A DNA stretch of 64,000 nt from Siderastrea radians (GCA_964017195.1 CAXHKT010000100.1:93878-157877); one strand, 5' to 3'; positions 34,141-46,952 are shown, counted from the first letter of the stretch. A program made the numbers and translations. Notes: a model not told the origin generated them from the letters alone.

Positions 34141-34261
34141 AAGCCTACAACACGAGGGGTTCCCAAGTGGTCACCCAGCGAAGTACTAACCTCGCCCGAC
34201 AGGGCTTGACTTCGGTGATCGGACGAGAACCGGTTTTTTTCCCTGTGGTGTGGTCGTAGAC
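34141..34261 (-). rRNA. 5S rRNA gene, copy 58
   Basis: Consensus; 3' flank G; 512 bp to copy 59. Confidence 0.85.
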
Positions 34262-34652
34262 GTAAAGCGTAAGAAAAAGTTGAGGCATTTCAAGTGACAA
34301 AAAAAAAACAACGAATGCATGCTACTGCTGCAATATGGCCTTTAAAACGCGCAATTAACGTCTCGTTGTTGCGCTTCGAGTTACTTGATGTCACAGGCGG
34401 TTGATTTGATGTCACAAATGAAATTCGAACCTTGTCGCGCGCTGAAGAACAAAGGTTGCGTTCGCTGATGGCTCGTGTCAAACTTAACGGTGCAGGTTTT
34501 TTGATTTCTTCCTTCCTTTGAAGTTGCTTTTTCTTGTCCTGGCTGAATTTTGCCCTCCAATATTCCCTTAGAAAACCAATCTGCCCTTAGAATAAAACAA
34601 CAAAATTGAAACTAAAACAAAATCAATAAGAGCAAAAGAAAATGAAACGAAG

Positions 34653-34773
34653 AAGCCTACAACACGAGGGGTTCCCAAGTGGTCACCCAGCGAAGTACTA
34701 ACCTCGCCCGACAGGGCTTGACTTCGGTGATCGGACGAGAACCGGTTTTTTTCCCTGTGGTGTGGTCGTAGAC
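34653..34773 (-). rRNA. 5S rRNA gene, copy 59
   Basis: Consensus; 3' flank G; 513 bp to copy 60. Confidence 0.85.
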
Positions 34774-35165
34774 GTAAAGCGTAAGAAAAAGTTGAGGCAT
34801 TTCAAGTGACAAAAAAAAAAACAAAGAATGCATGCTACTGCTGCAATATGGCCTTTAAAACGCGCAATTAACGTCTCGTTGTTGCGCTTCGAGTTACTTG
34901 ATGTCACAGGCGGTTGATTTGATGTCACAAATGAAATTCGAACCTTGTCGCGCGCTGAAGAACAAAGGTTGCGTTCGCTGATGGCTCGTGTTAAACTTAA
35001 CGGTGCAGGTTTTTTGATTTCTTCCTTCCTTTGAAGTTGCTTTTTCTTGTCCTGGCTGAATTTTGCCCTCCAATATTCCCTTAGAAAACCAATCTGCCCT
35101 TAGAATAAAACAACAAAATTGAAACTAAAACAAAATCAATAAGAGCAAAAGAAAATCAAACGAAG

Positions 35166-35286
35166 AAGCCTACAACACGAGGGGTTCCCAAGTGGTCACC
35201 CAGCGAAGTACTAACCTCGCCCGACAGGGCTTGACTTCGGTGATCGGACGAGAACCGGTTTTTTTCCCTGTGGTGTGGTCGTAGAC
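35166..35286 (-). rRNA. 5S rRNA gene, copy 60
   Basis: Consensus; 3' flank C; 512 bp to copy 61. Confidence 0.85.
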
Positions 35287-35677
35287 GTAAAGCGTAAGAA
35301 AAAGTTGAGGCATTTCAAGTGACAAAAAAAAAACAAAGAATGCATGCTACTGCTGCAATATGGCCTTTAAAACGCGCAATTAACGTCTCGTTGTTGCGCT
35401 TCGAGTTACTTGATGTCACAGGCGGTTGATTTGATGTCACAAATGAAATTCGAACCTTGTCGCGCGCTGAAGAACAAAGGTTGCGTTCGCTGATGGCTCG
35501 TGTCAAACTTAACGGTGCAGGTTTTTTGATTTCTTCCTTCCTTTGAAGTTGCTTTTTCTTGTCCTGGCTGAATTTTGCCCTCCAATATTCCCTTAGAAAA
35601 CCAATCTGCCCTTAGAATAAAACAACAAAATTGAAACTAAAACAAAATCAATAAGAGCAAAAGAAAATGAAACGAAG

Positions 35678-35798
35678 AAGCCTACAACACGAGGGGTTCC
35701 CAAGTGGTCACCCAGCGAAGTACTAACCTCGCCCGACAGGGCTTGACTTCGGTGATCGGACGAGAACCGGTTTTTTTCCCTGTGGTGTGGTCGTAGAC
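35678..35798 (-). rRNA. 5S rRNA gene, copy 61
   Basis: Consensus; 3' flank G; 512 bp to copy 62. Confidence 0.85.
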
Positions 35799-36189
35799 GT
35801 AAAGCGTAAGAAAAAGTTGAGGCATTTCAAGTGACAAAAAAAAAACAAAGAATGCATGCTACTGCTGCAATATGGCCTTTAAAACGCGCAATTAACGTCT
35901 CGTTGTTGCGCTTCGAGTTACTTGATGTCACAGGCGGTTGTTTTGATGTCACAAATGAAATTCGAACCTTGTCGCGCGCTGAAGAACAAAGGTTGCGTTC
36001 GCTGATGGCTCGTGTCAAACTTAACGGTGCAGGTTTTTTGATTTCTTCCTTCCTTTGAAGTTGCTTTTTCTTGTCCTGGCTGAATTTTGCCCTCCAATAT
36101 TCCCTTAGAAAACCAATCTGCCCTTAGAATAAAACAACAAAATTGAAACTAAAACAAAATCAATAAGAGCAAAAGAAAATCAAACGAAG

Positions 36190-36310
36190 AAGCCTACAAC
36201 ACGAGGGGTTCCCAAGTGGTCACCCAGCGAAGTACTAACCTCGCCCGACAGGGCTTGACTTCGGTGATCGGACGAGAACCGGTTTTTTTCCCTGTGGTGT
36301 GGTCGTAGAC
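36190..36310 (-). rRNA. 5S rRNA gene, copy 62
   Basis: Consensus; 3' flank C; 513 bp to copy 63. Confidence 0.85.
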
Positions 36311-36702
36311 GTAAAGCGTAAGAAAAAGTTGAGGCATTTCAAGTGACAAAAAAAAAAACAAAGAATGCATGCTACTGCTGCAATATGGCCTTTAAAACGC
36401 GCAATTAACGTCTCGTTGTTGCGCTTCGAGTTACTTGATGTCACAGGCGGTTGATTTGATGTCACAAATGAAATTCGAACCTTGTCGCGCGCTGAAGAAC
36501 AAAGGTTGCGTTCGCTGATGGCTCGTGTCAAACTTAACGGTGCAGGTTTTTTGATTTCTTCCTTCCTTTGAAGTTGCTTTTTCTTGTCCTGGCTGAATTT
36601 TGCCCTCCAATATTCCCTTAGAAAACCAATCTGCCCTTAGAATAAAACAACAAAATTGAAACTAAAACAAAATCAATAAGAGCAAAAGAAAATCAAACGA
36701 AG

Positions 36703-36823
36703 AAGCCTACAACACGAGGGGTTCCCAAGTGGTCACCCAGCGAAGTACTAACCTCGCCCGACAGGGCTTGACTTCGGTGATCGGACGAGAACCGGTTTTT
36801 TTCCCTGTGGTGTGGTCGTAGAC
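36703..36823 (-). rRNA. 5S rRNA gene, copy 63
   Basis: Consensus; 3' flank C; 513 bp to copy 64. Confidence 0.85.
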
Positions 36824-37215
36824 GTAAAGCGTAAGAAAAAGTTGAGGCATTTCAAGTGACAAAAAAAAAAACAAAGAATGCATGCTACTGCTGCAATATG
36901 GCCTTTAAAACGCGCAATTAACGTCTCGTTGTTGCGCTTCGAGTTACTTGATGTCACAGGCGGTTGATTTGATGTCACAAATGAAATTCGAACCTTGTCG
37001 CGCGCTGAAGAACAAAGGTTGCGTTCGCTGATGGCTCGTGTCAAACTTAACGGTGCAGGTTTTTTGATTTCTTCCTTCCTTTGAAGTTGCTTTTTCTTGT
37101 CCTGGCTGAATTTTGCCCTCCAATATTCCCTTAGAAAACCAATCTGCCCTTAGAATAAAACAACAAAATTGAAACTAAAACAAAATCAATAAGAGCAAAA
37201 GAAAATCAAACGAAG

Positions 37216-37336
37216 AAGCCTACAACACGAGGGGTTCCCAAGTGGTCACCCAGCGAAGTACTAACCTCGCCCGACAGGGCTTGACTTCGGTGATCGGACG
37301 AGAACCGGTTTTTTTCCCTGTGGTGTGGTCGTAGAC
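37216..37336 (-). rRNA. 5S rRNA gene, copy 64
   Basis: Consensus; 3' flank C; 513 bp to copy 65. Confidence 0.85.
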
Positions 37337-37728
37337 GTAAAGCGTAAGAAAAAGTTGAGGCATTTCAAGTGACAAAAAAAAAAACAAAGAATGCATGCTA
37401 CTGCTGCAATATGGCCTTTAAAACGCGCAATTAACGTCTCGTTGTTGCGCTTCGAGTTACTTGATGTCACAGGCGGTTGATTTGATGTCACAAATGAAAT
37501 TCGAACCTTGTCGCGCGCTGAAGAACAAAGGTTGCGTTCGCTGATGGCTCGTGTCAAACTTAACGGTGCAGGTTTTTTGATTTCTTCCTTCCTTTGAAGT
37601 TGCTTTTTCTTGTCCTGGCTGAATTTTGCCCTCCAATATTCCCTTAGAAAACCAATCTGCCCTTAGAATAAAACAACAAAATTGAAACTAAAACAAAATC
37701 AATAAGAGCAAAAGAAAATGAAACGAAG

Positions 37729-37849
37729 AAGCCTACAACACGAGGGGTTCCCAAGTGGTCACCCAGCGAAGTACTAACCTCGCCCGACAGGGCTTGACTT
37801 CGGTGATCGGACGAGAACCGGTTTTTTTCCCTGTGGTGTGGTCGTAGAC
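37729..37849 (-). rRNA. 5S rRNA gene, copy 65
   Basis: Consensus; 3' flank G; 513 bp to copy 66. The spacer on its right has the GCATTC plus ATTTGAACC haplotype. Confidence 0.85.
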
Positions 37850-38241
37850 GTAAAGCGTAAGAAAAAGTTGAGGCATTTCAAGTGACAAAAAAAAAAACAA
37901 AGAATGCATTCTACTGCTGCAATATGGCCTTTAAAACGCGCAATTAACGTCTCGTTGTTGCGCTTCGAGTTACTTGATGTCACAGGCGGTTGATTTGATG
38001 TCACAAATGAAATTTGAACCTTGTCGCGCGCTGAAGAACAAAGGTTGCGTTCGCTGATGGCTCGTGTCAAACTTAACGGTGCAGGTTTTTTGATTTCTTC
38101 CTTCCTTTGAAGTTGCTTTTCCTTGTCCTGGCTGAATTTTGCCCTCCAATATTCCCTTAGAAAACCAATCTGCCCTTAGAATAAAACAACAAAATTGAAA
38201 CTAAAACAAAATCAATAAGAGCAAAAGAAAATGAAACGAAG

Positions 38242-38362
38242 GAGCCTACAACACGAGGGGTTCCCAAGTGGTCACCCAGCGAAGTACTAACCTCGCCCGA
38301 CAGGGCTTGACTTCGGTGATCGGACGAGAACCTGTTTTTTTCCCTGTGGTGTGGTCGTAGAC
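38242..38362 (-). rRNA. 5S rRNA gene, copy 66
   Basis: One change, G to T at 38333 (plus strand), in helix III; 3' flank G, with an A-to-G just outside the 3' end; 514 bp to copy 67. Confidence 0.8.
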
Positions 38363-38755
38363 GTAAAGCGTAAGAAAAAGTTGAGGCATTTCAAGTGACA
38401 AAAAAAAAAAACAAAGAATGCATGCTACTGCTGCAATATGGCCTTTAAAACGCGCAATTAACGTCTCGTTGTTGCGCTTCGAGTTACTTGATGTCACAGG
38501 CGGTTGATTTGATGTCACAAATGAAATTCGAACCTTGTCGCGCGCTGAAGAACAAAGGTTGCGTTCGCTGATGGCTCGTGTCAAACTTAACGGTGCAGGT
38601 TTTTTGATTTCTTCCTTCCTTTGAAGTTGCTTTTTCTTGTCCTGGCTGAATTTTGCCCTCCAATATTCCCTTAGAAAACCAATCTGCCCTTAGAATAAAA
38701 CAACAAAATTGAAACTAAAACAAAATCAATAAGAGCAAAAGAAAATCAAACGAAG

Positions 38756-38876
38756 AAGCCTACAACACGAGGGGTTCCCAAGTGGTCACCCAGCGAAGTA
38801 CTAACCTCGCCCGACAGGGCTTGACTTCGGTGATCGGACGAGAACCGGTTTTTTTCCCTGTGGTGTGGTCGTAGAC
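38756..38876 (-). rRNA. 5S rRNA gene, copy 67
   Basis: Consensus; 3' flank C; 512 bp to copy 68. Confidence 0.85.
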
Positions 38877-39267
38877 GTAAAGCGTAAGAAAAAGTTGAGG
38901 CATTTCAAGTGACAAAAAAAAAACAAAGAATGCATGCTACTGCTGCAATATGGCCTTTAAAACGCGCAATTAACGTCTCGTTGTTGCGCTTCGAGTTACT
39001 TGATGTCACAGGCGGTTGATTTGATGTCACAAATGAAATTCGAACCTTGTCGCGCGCTGAAGAACAAAGGTTGCGTTCGCTGATGGCTCGTGTCAAACTT
39101 AACGGTGCAGGTTTTTTGATTTCTTCCTTCCTTTGAAGTTGCTTTTTCTTGTCCTGGCTGAATTTTGCCCTCCAATATTCCCTTAGAAAACCAATCTGCC
39201 CTTAGAATAAAACAACAAAATTGAAACTAAAACAAAATCAATAAGAGCAAAAGAAAATGAAACGAAG

Positions 39268-39388
39268 AAGCCTACAACACGAGGGGTTCCCAAGTGGTCA
39301 CCCAGCGAAGTACTAACCTCGCCCGACAGGGCTTGACTTCGGTGATCGGACGAGAACCGGTTTTTTTCCCTGTGGTTTGGTCGTAGAC
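39268..39388 (-). rRNA. 5S rRNA gene, copy 68
   Basis: One change, G to T at 39377 (plus strand), near helix II; 3' flank G; 513 bp to copy 69. Confidence 0.85.
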
Positions 39389-39780
39389 GTAAAGCGTAAG
39401 AAAAAGTTGAGGCATTTCAAGTGACAAAAAAAAAAACAAAGAATGCATTCTACTGCTGCAATATGGCCTTTAAAACGCGCAATTAACGTCTCGTTGTTGC
39501 GCTTCGAGTTACTTGATGTCACAGGCGGTTGATTTGATGTCACAAATGAAATTTGAACCTTGTCGCGCGCTGAAGAACAAAGGTTGCGTTCGCTGATGGC
39601 TCGTGTCAAACTTAACGGTGCAGGTTTTTTGATTTCTTCCTTCCTTTGAAGTTGCTTTTTCTTGTCCTGGCTGAATTTTGCCCTCCAATATTCCCTTAGA
39701 AAACCAATCTGCCCTTAGAATAAAACAACAAAATTGAAACTAAAACAAAATCAATAAGAGCAAAAGAAAATGAAACGAAG

Positions 39781-39901
39781 AAGCCTACAACACGAGGGGT
39801 TCCCAAGTGGTCACCCAGCGAAGTACTAACCTCGCCCGACAGGGCTTGACTTCGGTGATCGGACGAGAACCGGTTTTTTTCCCTGTGGTGTGGTCGTAGA
39901 C
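39781..39901 (-). rRNA. 5S rRNA gene, copy 69
   Basis: Consensus; 3' flank G; 512 bp to copy 70. Confidence 0.85.
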
Positions 39902-40292
39902 GTAAAGCGTAAGAAAAAGTTGAGGCATTTCAAGTGACAAAAAAAAAACAAAGAATGCATGCTACTGCTGCAATATGGCCTTTAAAACGCGCAATTAACG
40001 TCTCGTTGTTGCGCTTCGAGTTACTTGATGTCACAGGCGGTTGATTTGATGTCACAAATGAAATTCGAACCTTGTCGCGCGCTGAAGAACAAAGGTTGCG
40101 TTCGCTGATGGCTCGTGTCAAACTTAACGGTGCAGGTTTTTTGATTTCTTCCTTCCTTTGAAGTTGCTTTTTCTTGTCCTGGCTGAATTTTGCCCTCCAA
40201 TATTCCCTTAGAAAACCAATCTGCCCTTAGAATAAAACAACAAAATTGAAACTAAAACAAAATCAATAAGAGCAAAAGAAAATGAAACGAAG

Positions 40293-40413
40293 AAGCCTAC
40301 AACACGAGGGGTTCCCAAGTGGTCACCCAGCGAAGTACTAACCTCGCCCGACAGGGCTTGACTTCGGTGATCGGACGAGAACCGGTTTTTTCCCCTGTGG
40401 TGTGGTCGTAGAC
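40293..40413 (-). rRNA. 5S rRNA gene, copy 70
   Basis: Internal tract T6C4 instead of T7C3 (plus strand), shared with copy 73; 3' flank G; 513 bp to copy 71. Confidence 0.85.
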
Positions 40414-40805
40414 GTAAAGCGTAAGAAAAAGTTGAGGCATTTCAAGTGACAAAAAAAAAAACAAAGAATGCATGCTACTGCTGCAATATGGCCTTTAAAA
40501 CGCGCAATTAACGTCTCGTTGTTGCGCTTCGAGTTAGTTGATGTCACAGGCGGTTGATTTGATGTCACAAATGAAATTCGAACCTTGTCGCGCGCTGAAG
40601 AACAAAGGTTGCGTTCGCTGATGGCTCGTGTCAAACTTAACGGTGCAGGTTTTTTGATTTCTTCCTTCCTTTGAAGTTGCTTTTTCTTGTCCTGGCTGAA
40701 TTTTGCCCTCCAATATTCCCTTAGAAAACCAATCTGCCCTTAGAATAAAACAACAAAATTGAAACTAAAACAAAATCAATAAGAGCAAAAGAAAATGAAA
40801 CGAAG

Positions 40806-40925
40806 AAGCCTACAACACGAGGGGTTCCCAAGTGGTCACCCAGCGAAGTACTAACCTCGCCCGACAGGGCTTGACTTCGGTGATCGGACGAGAACCGGTT
40901 TTTTCCCTGTGGTGTGGTCGTAGAC
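40806..40925 (-). rRNA. 5S rRNA gene, copy 71 (120 bp)
   Basis: Internal tract T6, one base shorter; 3' flank G; 511 bp to copy 72. Confidence 0.85.
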
Positions 40926-41316
40926 GTAAAGCGTAAGAAAAAGTTGAGGCATTTCAAGTGACAAAAAAAAAACAAAGAATGCATGCTACTGCTGCAATAT
41001 GGCCTTTAAAACGCGCAATTAACGTCTCGTTGTTGCGCTTCGAGTTACTTGATGTCACAGGCGGTTGATTTGATGTCACAAATGAAATTCGAACCTTGTC
41101 GCGCGCTGAAGAACAAAGGTTGCGTTCGCTGATGGCTCGTGTCAAACTTAACGGTGCAGGTTTTTTGATTTCTTCCTTCCTTTGAAGTTGCTTTTTCTTG
41201 TCCTGGCTGAATTTTGCCCTCCAATATTCCCTTAGAAAACCAATCTGCCCTTAGAATAAAACAACAAAATTGAAACTAAAACAAAATCAATAAGAGCAAA
41301 AGAAAATGAAACGAAG

Positions 41317-41437
41317 AAGCCTACAACACGAGGGGTTCCCAAGTGGTCACCCAGCGAAGTACTAACCTCGCCCGACAGGGCTTGACTTCGGTGATCGGAC
41401 GAGAACCGGTTTTTTTCCCTGTGGTGTGGTCGTAGAC
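41317..41437 (-). rRNA. 5S rRNA gene, copy 72
   Basis: Consensus; 3' flank G; 513 bp to copy 73. Confidence 0.85.
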
Positions 41438-41829
41438 GTAAAGCGTAAGAAAAAGTTGAGGCATTTCAAGTGACAAAAAAAAAAACAAAGAATGCATTCT
41501 ACTGCTGCAATATGGCCTTTAAAACGCGCAATTAACGTCTCGTTGTTGCGCTTCGAGTTACTTGATGTCACAGGCGGTTGATTTGATGTCACAAATGAAA
41601 TTTGAACCTTGTCGCGCGCTGAAGAACAAAGGTTGCGTTCGCTGATGGCTCGTGTCAAACTTAACGGTGCAGGTTTTTTGATTTCTTCCTTCCTTTGAAG
41701 TTGCTTTTTCTTGTCCTGGCTGAATTTTGCCCTCCAATATTCCCTTAGAAAACCAATCTGCCCTTAGAATAAAACAACAAAATTGAAACTAAAACAAAAT
41801 CAATAAGAGCAAAAGAAAATGAAACGAAG

Positions 41830-41950
41830 AAGCCTACAACACGAGGGGTTCCCAAGTGGTCACCCAGCGAAGTACTAACCTCGCCCGACAGGGCTTGACT
41901 TCGGTGATCGGACGAGAACCGGTTTTTTCCCCTGTGGTGTGGTCGTAGAC
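41830..41950 (-). rRNA. 5S rRNA gene, copy 73
   Basis: Internal tract T6C4; 3' flank G; 513 bp to copy 74. Confidence 0.85.
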
Positions 41951-42342
41951 GTAAAGCGTAAGAAAAAGTTGAGGCATTTCAAGTGACAAAAAAAAAAACA
42001 AAGAATGCATGCTACTGCTGCAATATGGCCTTTAAAACGCGCAATTAACGTCTCGTTGTTGCGCTTCGAGTTACTTGATGTCACAGGCGGTTGATTTGAT
42101 GTCACAAATGAAATTCGAACCTTGTCGCGCGCTGAAGAACAAAGGTTGCGTTCGCTGATGGCTCGTGTCAAACTTAACGGTGCAGGTTTTTTGATTTCTT
42201 CCTTCCTTTGAAGTTGCTTTTTCTTGTCCTGGCTGAATTTTGCCCTCCAATATTCCCTTAGAAAACCAATCTGCCCTTAGAATAAAACAACAAAATTGAA
42301 ACTAAAACAAAATCAATAAGAGCAAAAGAAAATGAAACGAAG

Positions 42343-42462
42343 GAGCCTACAACACGAGGGGTTCCCAAGTGGTCACCCAGCGAAGTACTAACCTCGCCCG
42401 ACAGGGCTTGACTTCGGTGATCGCACGGGAACCGGTTTTTTCCCTGTGGTGTGGTCGTAGAC
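42343..42462 (-). rRNA. 5S rRNA gene, copy 74 (120 bp, most changed)
   Basis: T6 tract plus two changes in loop C (42424 G to C and 42428 A to G, plus strand) and the same A-to-G outside the 3' end as copy 66; 3' flank G; 511 bp to copy 75. Confidence 0.75.
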
Positions 42463-42853
42463 GTAAAGCGTAAGAAAAAGTTGAGGCATTTCAAGTGACA
42501 AAAAAAAAACAAAGAATGCATGCTACTGCTGCAATATGGCCTTTAAAACGCGCAATTAACGTCTCGTTGTTGCGCTTCGAGTTACTTGATGTCACAGGCG
42601 GTTGATTTGATGTCACAAATGAAATTCGAACCTTGTCGCGCGCTGAAGAACAAAGGTTGCGTTCGCTGATGGCTCGTGTCAAACTTAACGGTGCAGGTTT
42701 TTTGATTTCTTCCTTCCTTTGAAGTTGCTTTTTCTTGTCCTGGCTGAATTTTGCCCTCCAATATTCCCTTAGAAAACCAATCTGCCCTTAGAATAAAACA
42801 ACAAAATTGAAACTAAAACAAAATCAATAAGAGCAAAAGAAAATGAAACGAAG

Positions 42854-42974
42854 AAGCCTACAACACGAGGGGTTCCCAAGTGGTCACCCAGCGAAGTACT
42901 AACCTCGCCCGACAGGGCTTGACTTCGGTGATCGGACGAGAACCGGTTTTTTTCCCTGTGGTGTGGTCGTAGAC
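42854..42974 (-). rRNA. 5S rRNA gene, copy 75
   Basis: Consensus; 3' flank G; 512 bp to copy 76. Confidence 0.85.
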
Positions 42975-43365
42975 GTAAAGCGTAAGAAAAAGTTGAGGCA
43001 TTTCAAGTGACAAAAAAAAAACAAAGAATGCATGCTACTGCTGCAATATGGCCTTTAAAACGCGCAATTAACGTCTCGTTGTTGCGCTTCGAGTTACTTG
43101 ATGTCACAGGCGGTTGATTTGATGTCACAAATGAAATTCGAACCTTGTCGCGCGCTGAAGAACAAAGGTTGCGTTCGCTGATGGCTCGTGTCAAACTTAA
43201 CGGTGCAGGTTTTTTGATTTCTTCCTTCCTTTGAAGTTGCTTTTTCTTGTCCTGGCTGAATTTTGCCCTCCAATATTCCCTTAGAAAACCAATCTGCCCT
43301 TAGAATAAAACAACAAAATTGAAACTAAAACAAAATCAATAAGAGCAAAAGAAAATCAAACGAAG

Positions 43366-43486
43366 AAGCCTACAACACGAGGGGTTCCCAAGTGGTCACC
43401 CAGCGAAGTACTAACCTCGCCCGACAGGGCTTGACTTCGGTGATCGGACGAGAACCGGTTTTTTTCCCTGTGGTGTGGTCGTAGAC
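43366..43486 (-). rRNA. 5S rRNA gene, copy 76
   Basis: Consensus; 3' flank C, one of four C flanks right of copy 67; 511 bp to copy 77. Confidence 0.85.
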
Positions 43487-43876
43487 GTAAAGCGTAAGAA
43501 AAAGTTGAGGCATTTCAAGTGACAAAAAAAAACAAAGAATGCATGCTACTGCTGCAATATGGCCTTTAAAACGCGCAATTAACGTCTCGTTGTTGCGCTT
43601 CGAGTTACTTGATGTCACAGGCGGTTGATTTGATGTCACAAATGAAATTCGAACCTTGTCGCGCGCTGAAGAACAAAGGTTGCGTTCGCTGATGGCTCGT
43701 GTCAAACTTAACGGTGCAGGTTTTTTGATTTCTTCCTTCCTTTGAAGTTGCTTTTTCTTGTCCTGGCTGAATTTTGCCCTCCAATATTCCCTTAGAAAAC
43801 CAATCTGCCCTTAGAATAAAACAACAAAATTGAAACTAAAACAAAATCAATAAGAGCAAAAGAAAATGAAACGAAG

Positions 43877-43997
43877 AAGCCTACAACACGAGGGGTTCCC
43901 AAGTGGTCACCCAGCGAAGTACTAACCTCGCCCGACAGGGCTTGACTTCGGTGATCGGACGAGAACCGGTTTTTTTCCCTGTGGTGTGGTCGTAGAC
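43877..43997 (-). rRNA. 5S rRNA gene, copy 77
   Basis: Consensus; 3' flank G; 512 bp to copy 78. Confidence 0.85.
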
Positions 43998-44388
43998 GTA
44001 AAGCGTAAGAAAAAGTTGAGGCATTTCAAGTGACAAAAAAAAAACAAAGAATGCATGCTACTGCTGCAATATGGCCTTTAAAACGCGCAATTAACGTCTC
44101 GTTGTTGCGCTTCGAGTTACTTGATGTCACAGGCGGTTGATTTGATGTCACAAATGAAATTCGAACCTTGTCGCGCGCTGAAGAACAAAGGTTGCGTTCG
44201 CTGATGGCTCGTGTCAAACTTAACGGTGCAGGTTTTTTGATTTCTTCCTTCCTTTGAAGTTGCTTTTTCTTGTCCTGGCTGAATTTTGCCCTCCAATATT
44301 CCCTTAGAAAACCAATCTGCCCTTAGAATAAAACAACAAAATTGAAACTAAAACAAAATCAATAAGAGCAAAAGAAAATGAAACGAAG

Positions 44389-44508
44389 AAGCCTACAACA
44401 CGAGGGGTTCCCAAGTGGTCACCCAGCGAAGTACTAACCTCGCCCGACAGGGCTTGACTTCGGTGATCGGACGAGAACCGGTTTTTTCCCTGTGGTGTGG
44501 TCGTAGAC
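44389..44508 (-). rRNA. 5S rRNA gene, copy 78 (120 bp)
   Basis: T6 tract; 3' flank G; 512 bp to copy 79. Confidence 0.85.
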
Positions 44509-44900
44509 GTAAAGCGTAAGAAAAAGTTGAGGCATTTCAAGTGACAAAAAAAAAAACAAAGAATGCATGCTACTGCTGCAATATGGCCTTTAAAACGCGC
44601 AATTAACGTCTCGTTGTTGCGCTTCGAGTTACTTGATGTCACAGGCGGTTGATTTGATGTCACAAATGAAATTCGAACCTTGTCGCGCGCTGAAGAACAA
44701 AGGTTGCGTTCGCTGATGGCTCGTGTCAAACTTAACGGTGCAGGTTTTTTGATTTCTTCCTTCCTTTGAAGTTGCTTTTTCTTGTCCTGGCTGAATTTTG
44801 CCCTCCAATATTCCCTTAGAAAACCAATCTGCCCTTAGAATAAAACAACAAAATTGAAACTAAAACAAAATCAATAAGAGCAAAAGAAAATGAAACGAAG

Positions 44901-45021
44901 AAGCCTACAACACGAGGGGTTCCCAAGTGGTCACCCAGCGAAGTACTAACCTCGCCCGACAGGGCTTGACTTCGGTGATCGGACGAGAACCGGTTTTTTT
45001 CCCTGTGGTGTGGTCGTAGAC
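44901..45021 (-). rRNA. 5S rRNA gene, copy 79
   Basis: Consensus; 3' flank G; 513 bp to copy 80. Confidence 0.85.
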
Positions 45022-45413
45022 GTAAAGCGTAAGAAAAAGTTGAGGCATTTCAAGTGACAAAAAAAAAAACAAAGAATGCATGCTACTGCTGCAATATGGC
45101 CTTTAAAACGCGCAATTAACGTCTCGTTGTTGCGCTTCGAGTTACTTGATGTCACAGGCGGTTGATTTGATGTCACAAATGAAATTCGAACCTTGTCGCG
45201 CGCTGAAGAACAAAGGTTGCGTTCGCTGATGGCTCGTGTCAAACTTAACGGTGCAGGTTTTTTGATTTCTTCCTTCCTTTGAAGTTGCTTTTTCTTGTCC
45301 TGGCTGAATTTTGCCCTCCAATATTCCCTTAGAAAACCAATCTGCCCTTAGAATAAAACAACAAAATTGAAACTAAAACAAAATCAATAAGAGCAAAAGA
45401 AAATGAAACGAAG

Positions 45414-45534
45414 AAGCCTACAACACGAGGGGTTCCCAAGTGGTCACCCAGCGAAGTACTAACCTCGCCCGACAGGGCTTGACTTCGGTGATCGGACGAG
45501 AACCGGTTTTTTTCCCTGTGGTGTGGTCGTAGAC
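45414..45534 (-). rRNA. 5S rRNA gene, copy 80
   Basis: Consensus; 3' flank G; 513 bp to copy 81. Confidence 0.85.
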
Positions 45535-45926
45535 GTAAAGCGTAAGAAAAAGTTGAGGCATTTCAAGTGACAAAAAAAAAAACAAAGAATGCATGCTACT
45601 GCTGCAATATGGCCTTTAAAACGCGCAATTAACGTCTCGTTGTTGCGCTTCGAGTTACTTGATGTCACAGGCGGTTGATTTGATGTCACAAATGAAATTC
45701 GAACCTTGTCGCGCGCTGAAGAACAAAGGTTGCGTTCGCTGATGGCTCGTGTCAAACTTAACGGTGCAGGTTTTTTGATTTCTTCCTTCCTTTGAAGTTG
45801 CTTTTTCTTGTCCTGGCTGAATTTTGCCCTCCAATATTCCCTTAGAAAACCAATCTGCCCTTAGAATAAAACAACAAAATTGAAACTAAAACAAAATCAA
45901 TAAGAGCAAAAGAAAATCAAACGAAG

Positions 45927-46047
45927 AAGCCTACAACACGAGGGGTTCCCAAGTGGTCACCCAGCGAAGTACTAACCTCGCCCGACAGGGCTTGACTTCG
46001 GTGATCGGACGAGAACCGGTTTTTTTCCCTGTGGTGTGGTCGTAGAC
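45927..46047 (-). rRNA. 5S rRNA gene, copy 81
   Basis: Consensus; 3' flank C; 513 bp to copy 82. Confidence 0.85.
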
Positions 46048-46439
46048 GTAAAGCGTAAGAAAAAGTTGAGGCATTTCAAGTGACAAAAAAAAAAACAAAG
46101 AATGCATGCTACTGCTGCAATATGGCCTTTAAAACGCGCAATTAACGTCTCGTTGTTGCGCTTCGAGTTACTTGATGTCACAGGCGGTTGATTTGATGTC
46201 ACAAATGAAATTCGAACCTTGTCGCGCGCTGAAGAACAAAGGTTGCGTTCGCTGATGGCTCGTGTCAAACTTAACGGTGCAGGTTTTTTGATTTCTTCCT
46301 TCCTTTGAAGTTGCTTTTTCTTGTCCTGGCTGAATTTTGCCCTCCAATATTCCCTTAGAAAACCAATCTGCCCTTAGAATAAAACAACAAAATTGAAACT
46401 AAAACAAAATCAATAAGAGCAAAAGAAAATCAAACGAAG

Positions 46440-46560
46440 AAGCCTACAACACGAGGGGTTCCCAAGTGGTCACCCAGCGAAGTACTAACCTCGCCCGACA
46501 GGGCTTGACTTCGGTGATCGGACGAGAACCGGTTTTTTTCCCTGTGGTGTGGTCGTAGAC
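46440..46560 (-). rRNA. 5S rRNA gene, copy 82
   Basis: Consensus; 3' flank C; 513 bp to copy 83. Confidence 0.85.
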
Positions 46561-46952
46561 GTAAAGCGTAAGAAAAAGTTGAGGCATTTCAAGTGACAAA
46601 AAAAAAAACAAAGAATGCATGCTACTGCTGCAATATGGCCTTTAAAACGCGCAATTAACGTCTCGTTGTTGCGCTTCGAGTTACTTGATGTCACAGGCGG
46701 TTGATTTGATGTCACAAATGAAATTCGAACCTTGTCGCGCGCTGAAGAACAAAGGTTGCGTTCGCTGATGGCTCGTGTCAAACTTAACGGTGCAGGTTTT
46801 TTGATTTCTTCCTTCCTTTGAAGTTGCTTTTTCTTGTCCTGGCTGAATTTTGCCCTCCAATATTCCCTTAGAAAACCAATCTGCCCTTAGAATAAAACAA
46901 CAAAATTGAAACTAAAACAAAATCAATAAGAGCAAAAGAAAATGAAACGAAG

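Noticed and set aside
35831..36058. Plus-strand frame of 75 codons in one spacer
   Set aside because: It exists only because of a single-base change (T for A near 35941) that removes a stop present in all sister units.
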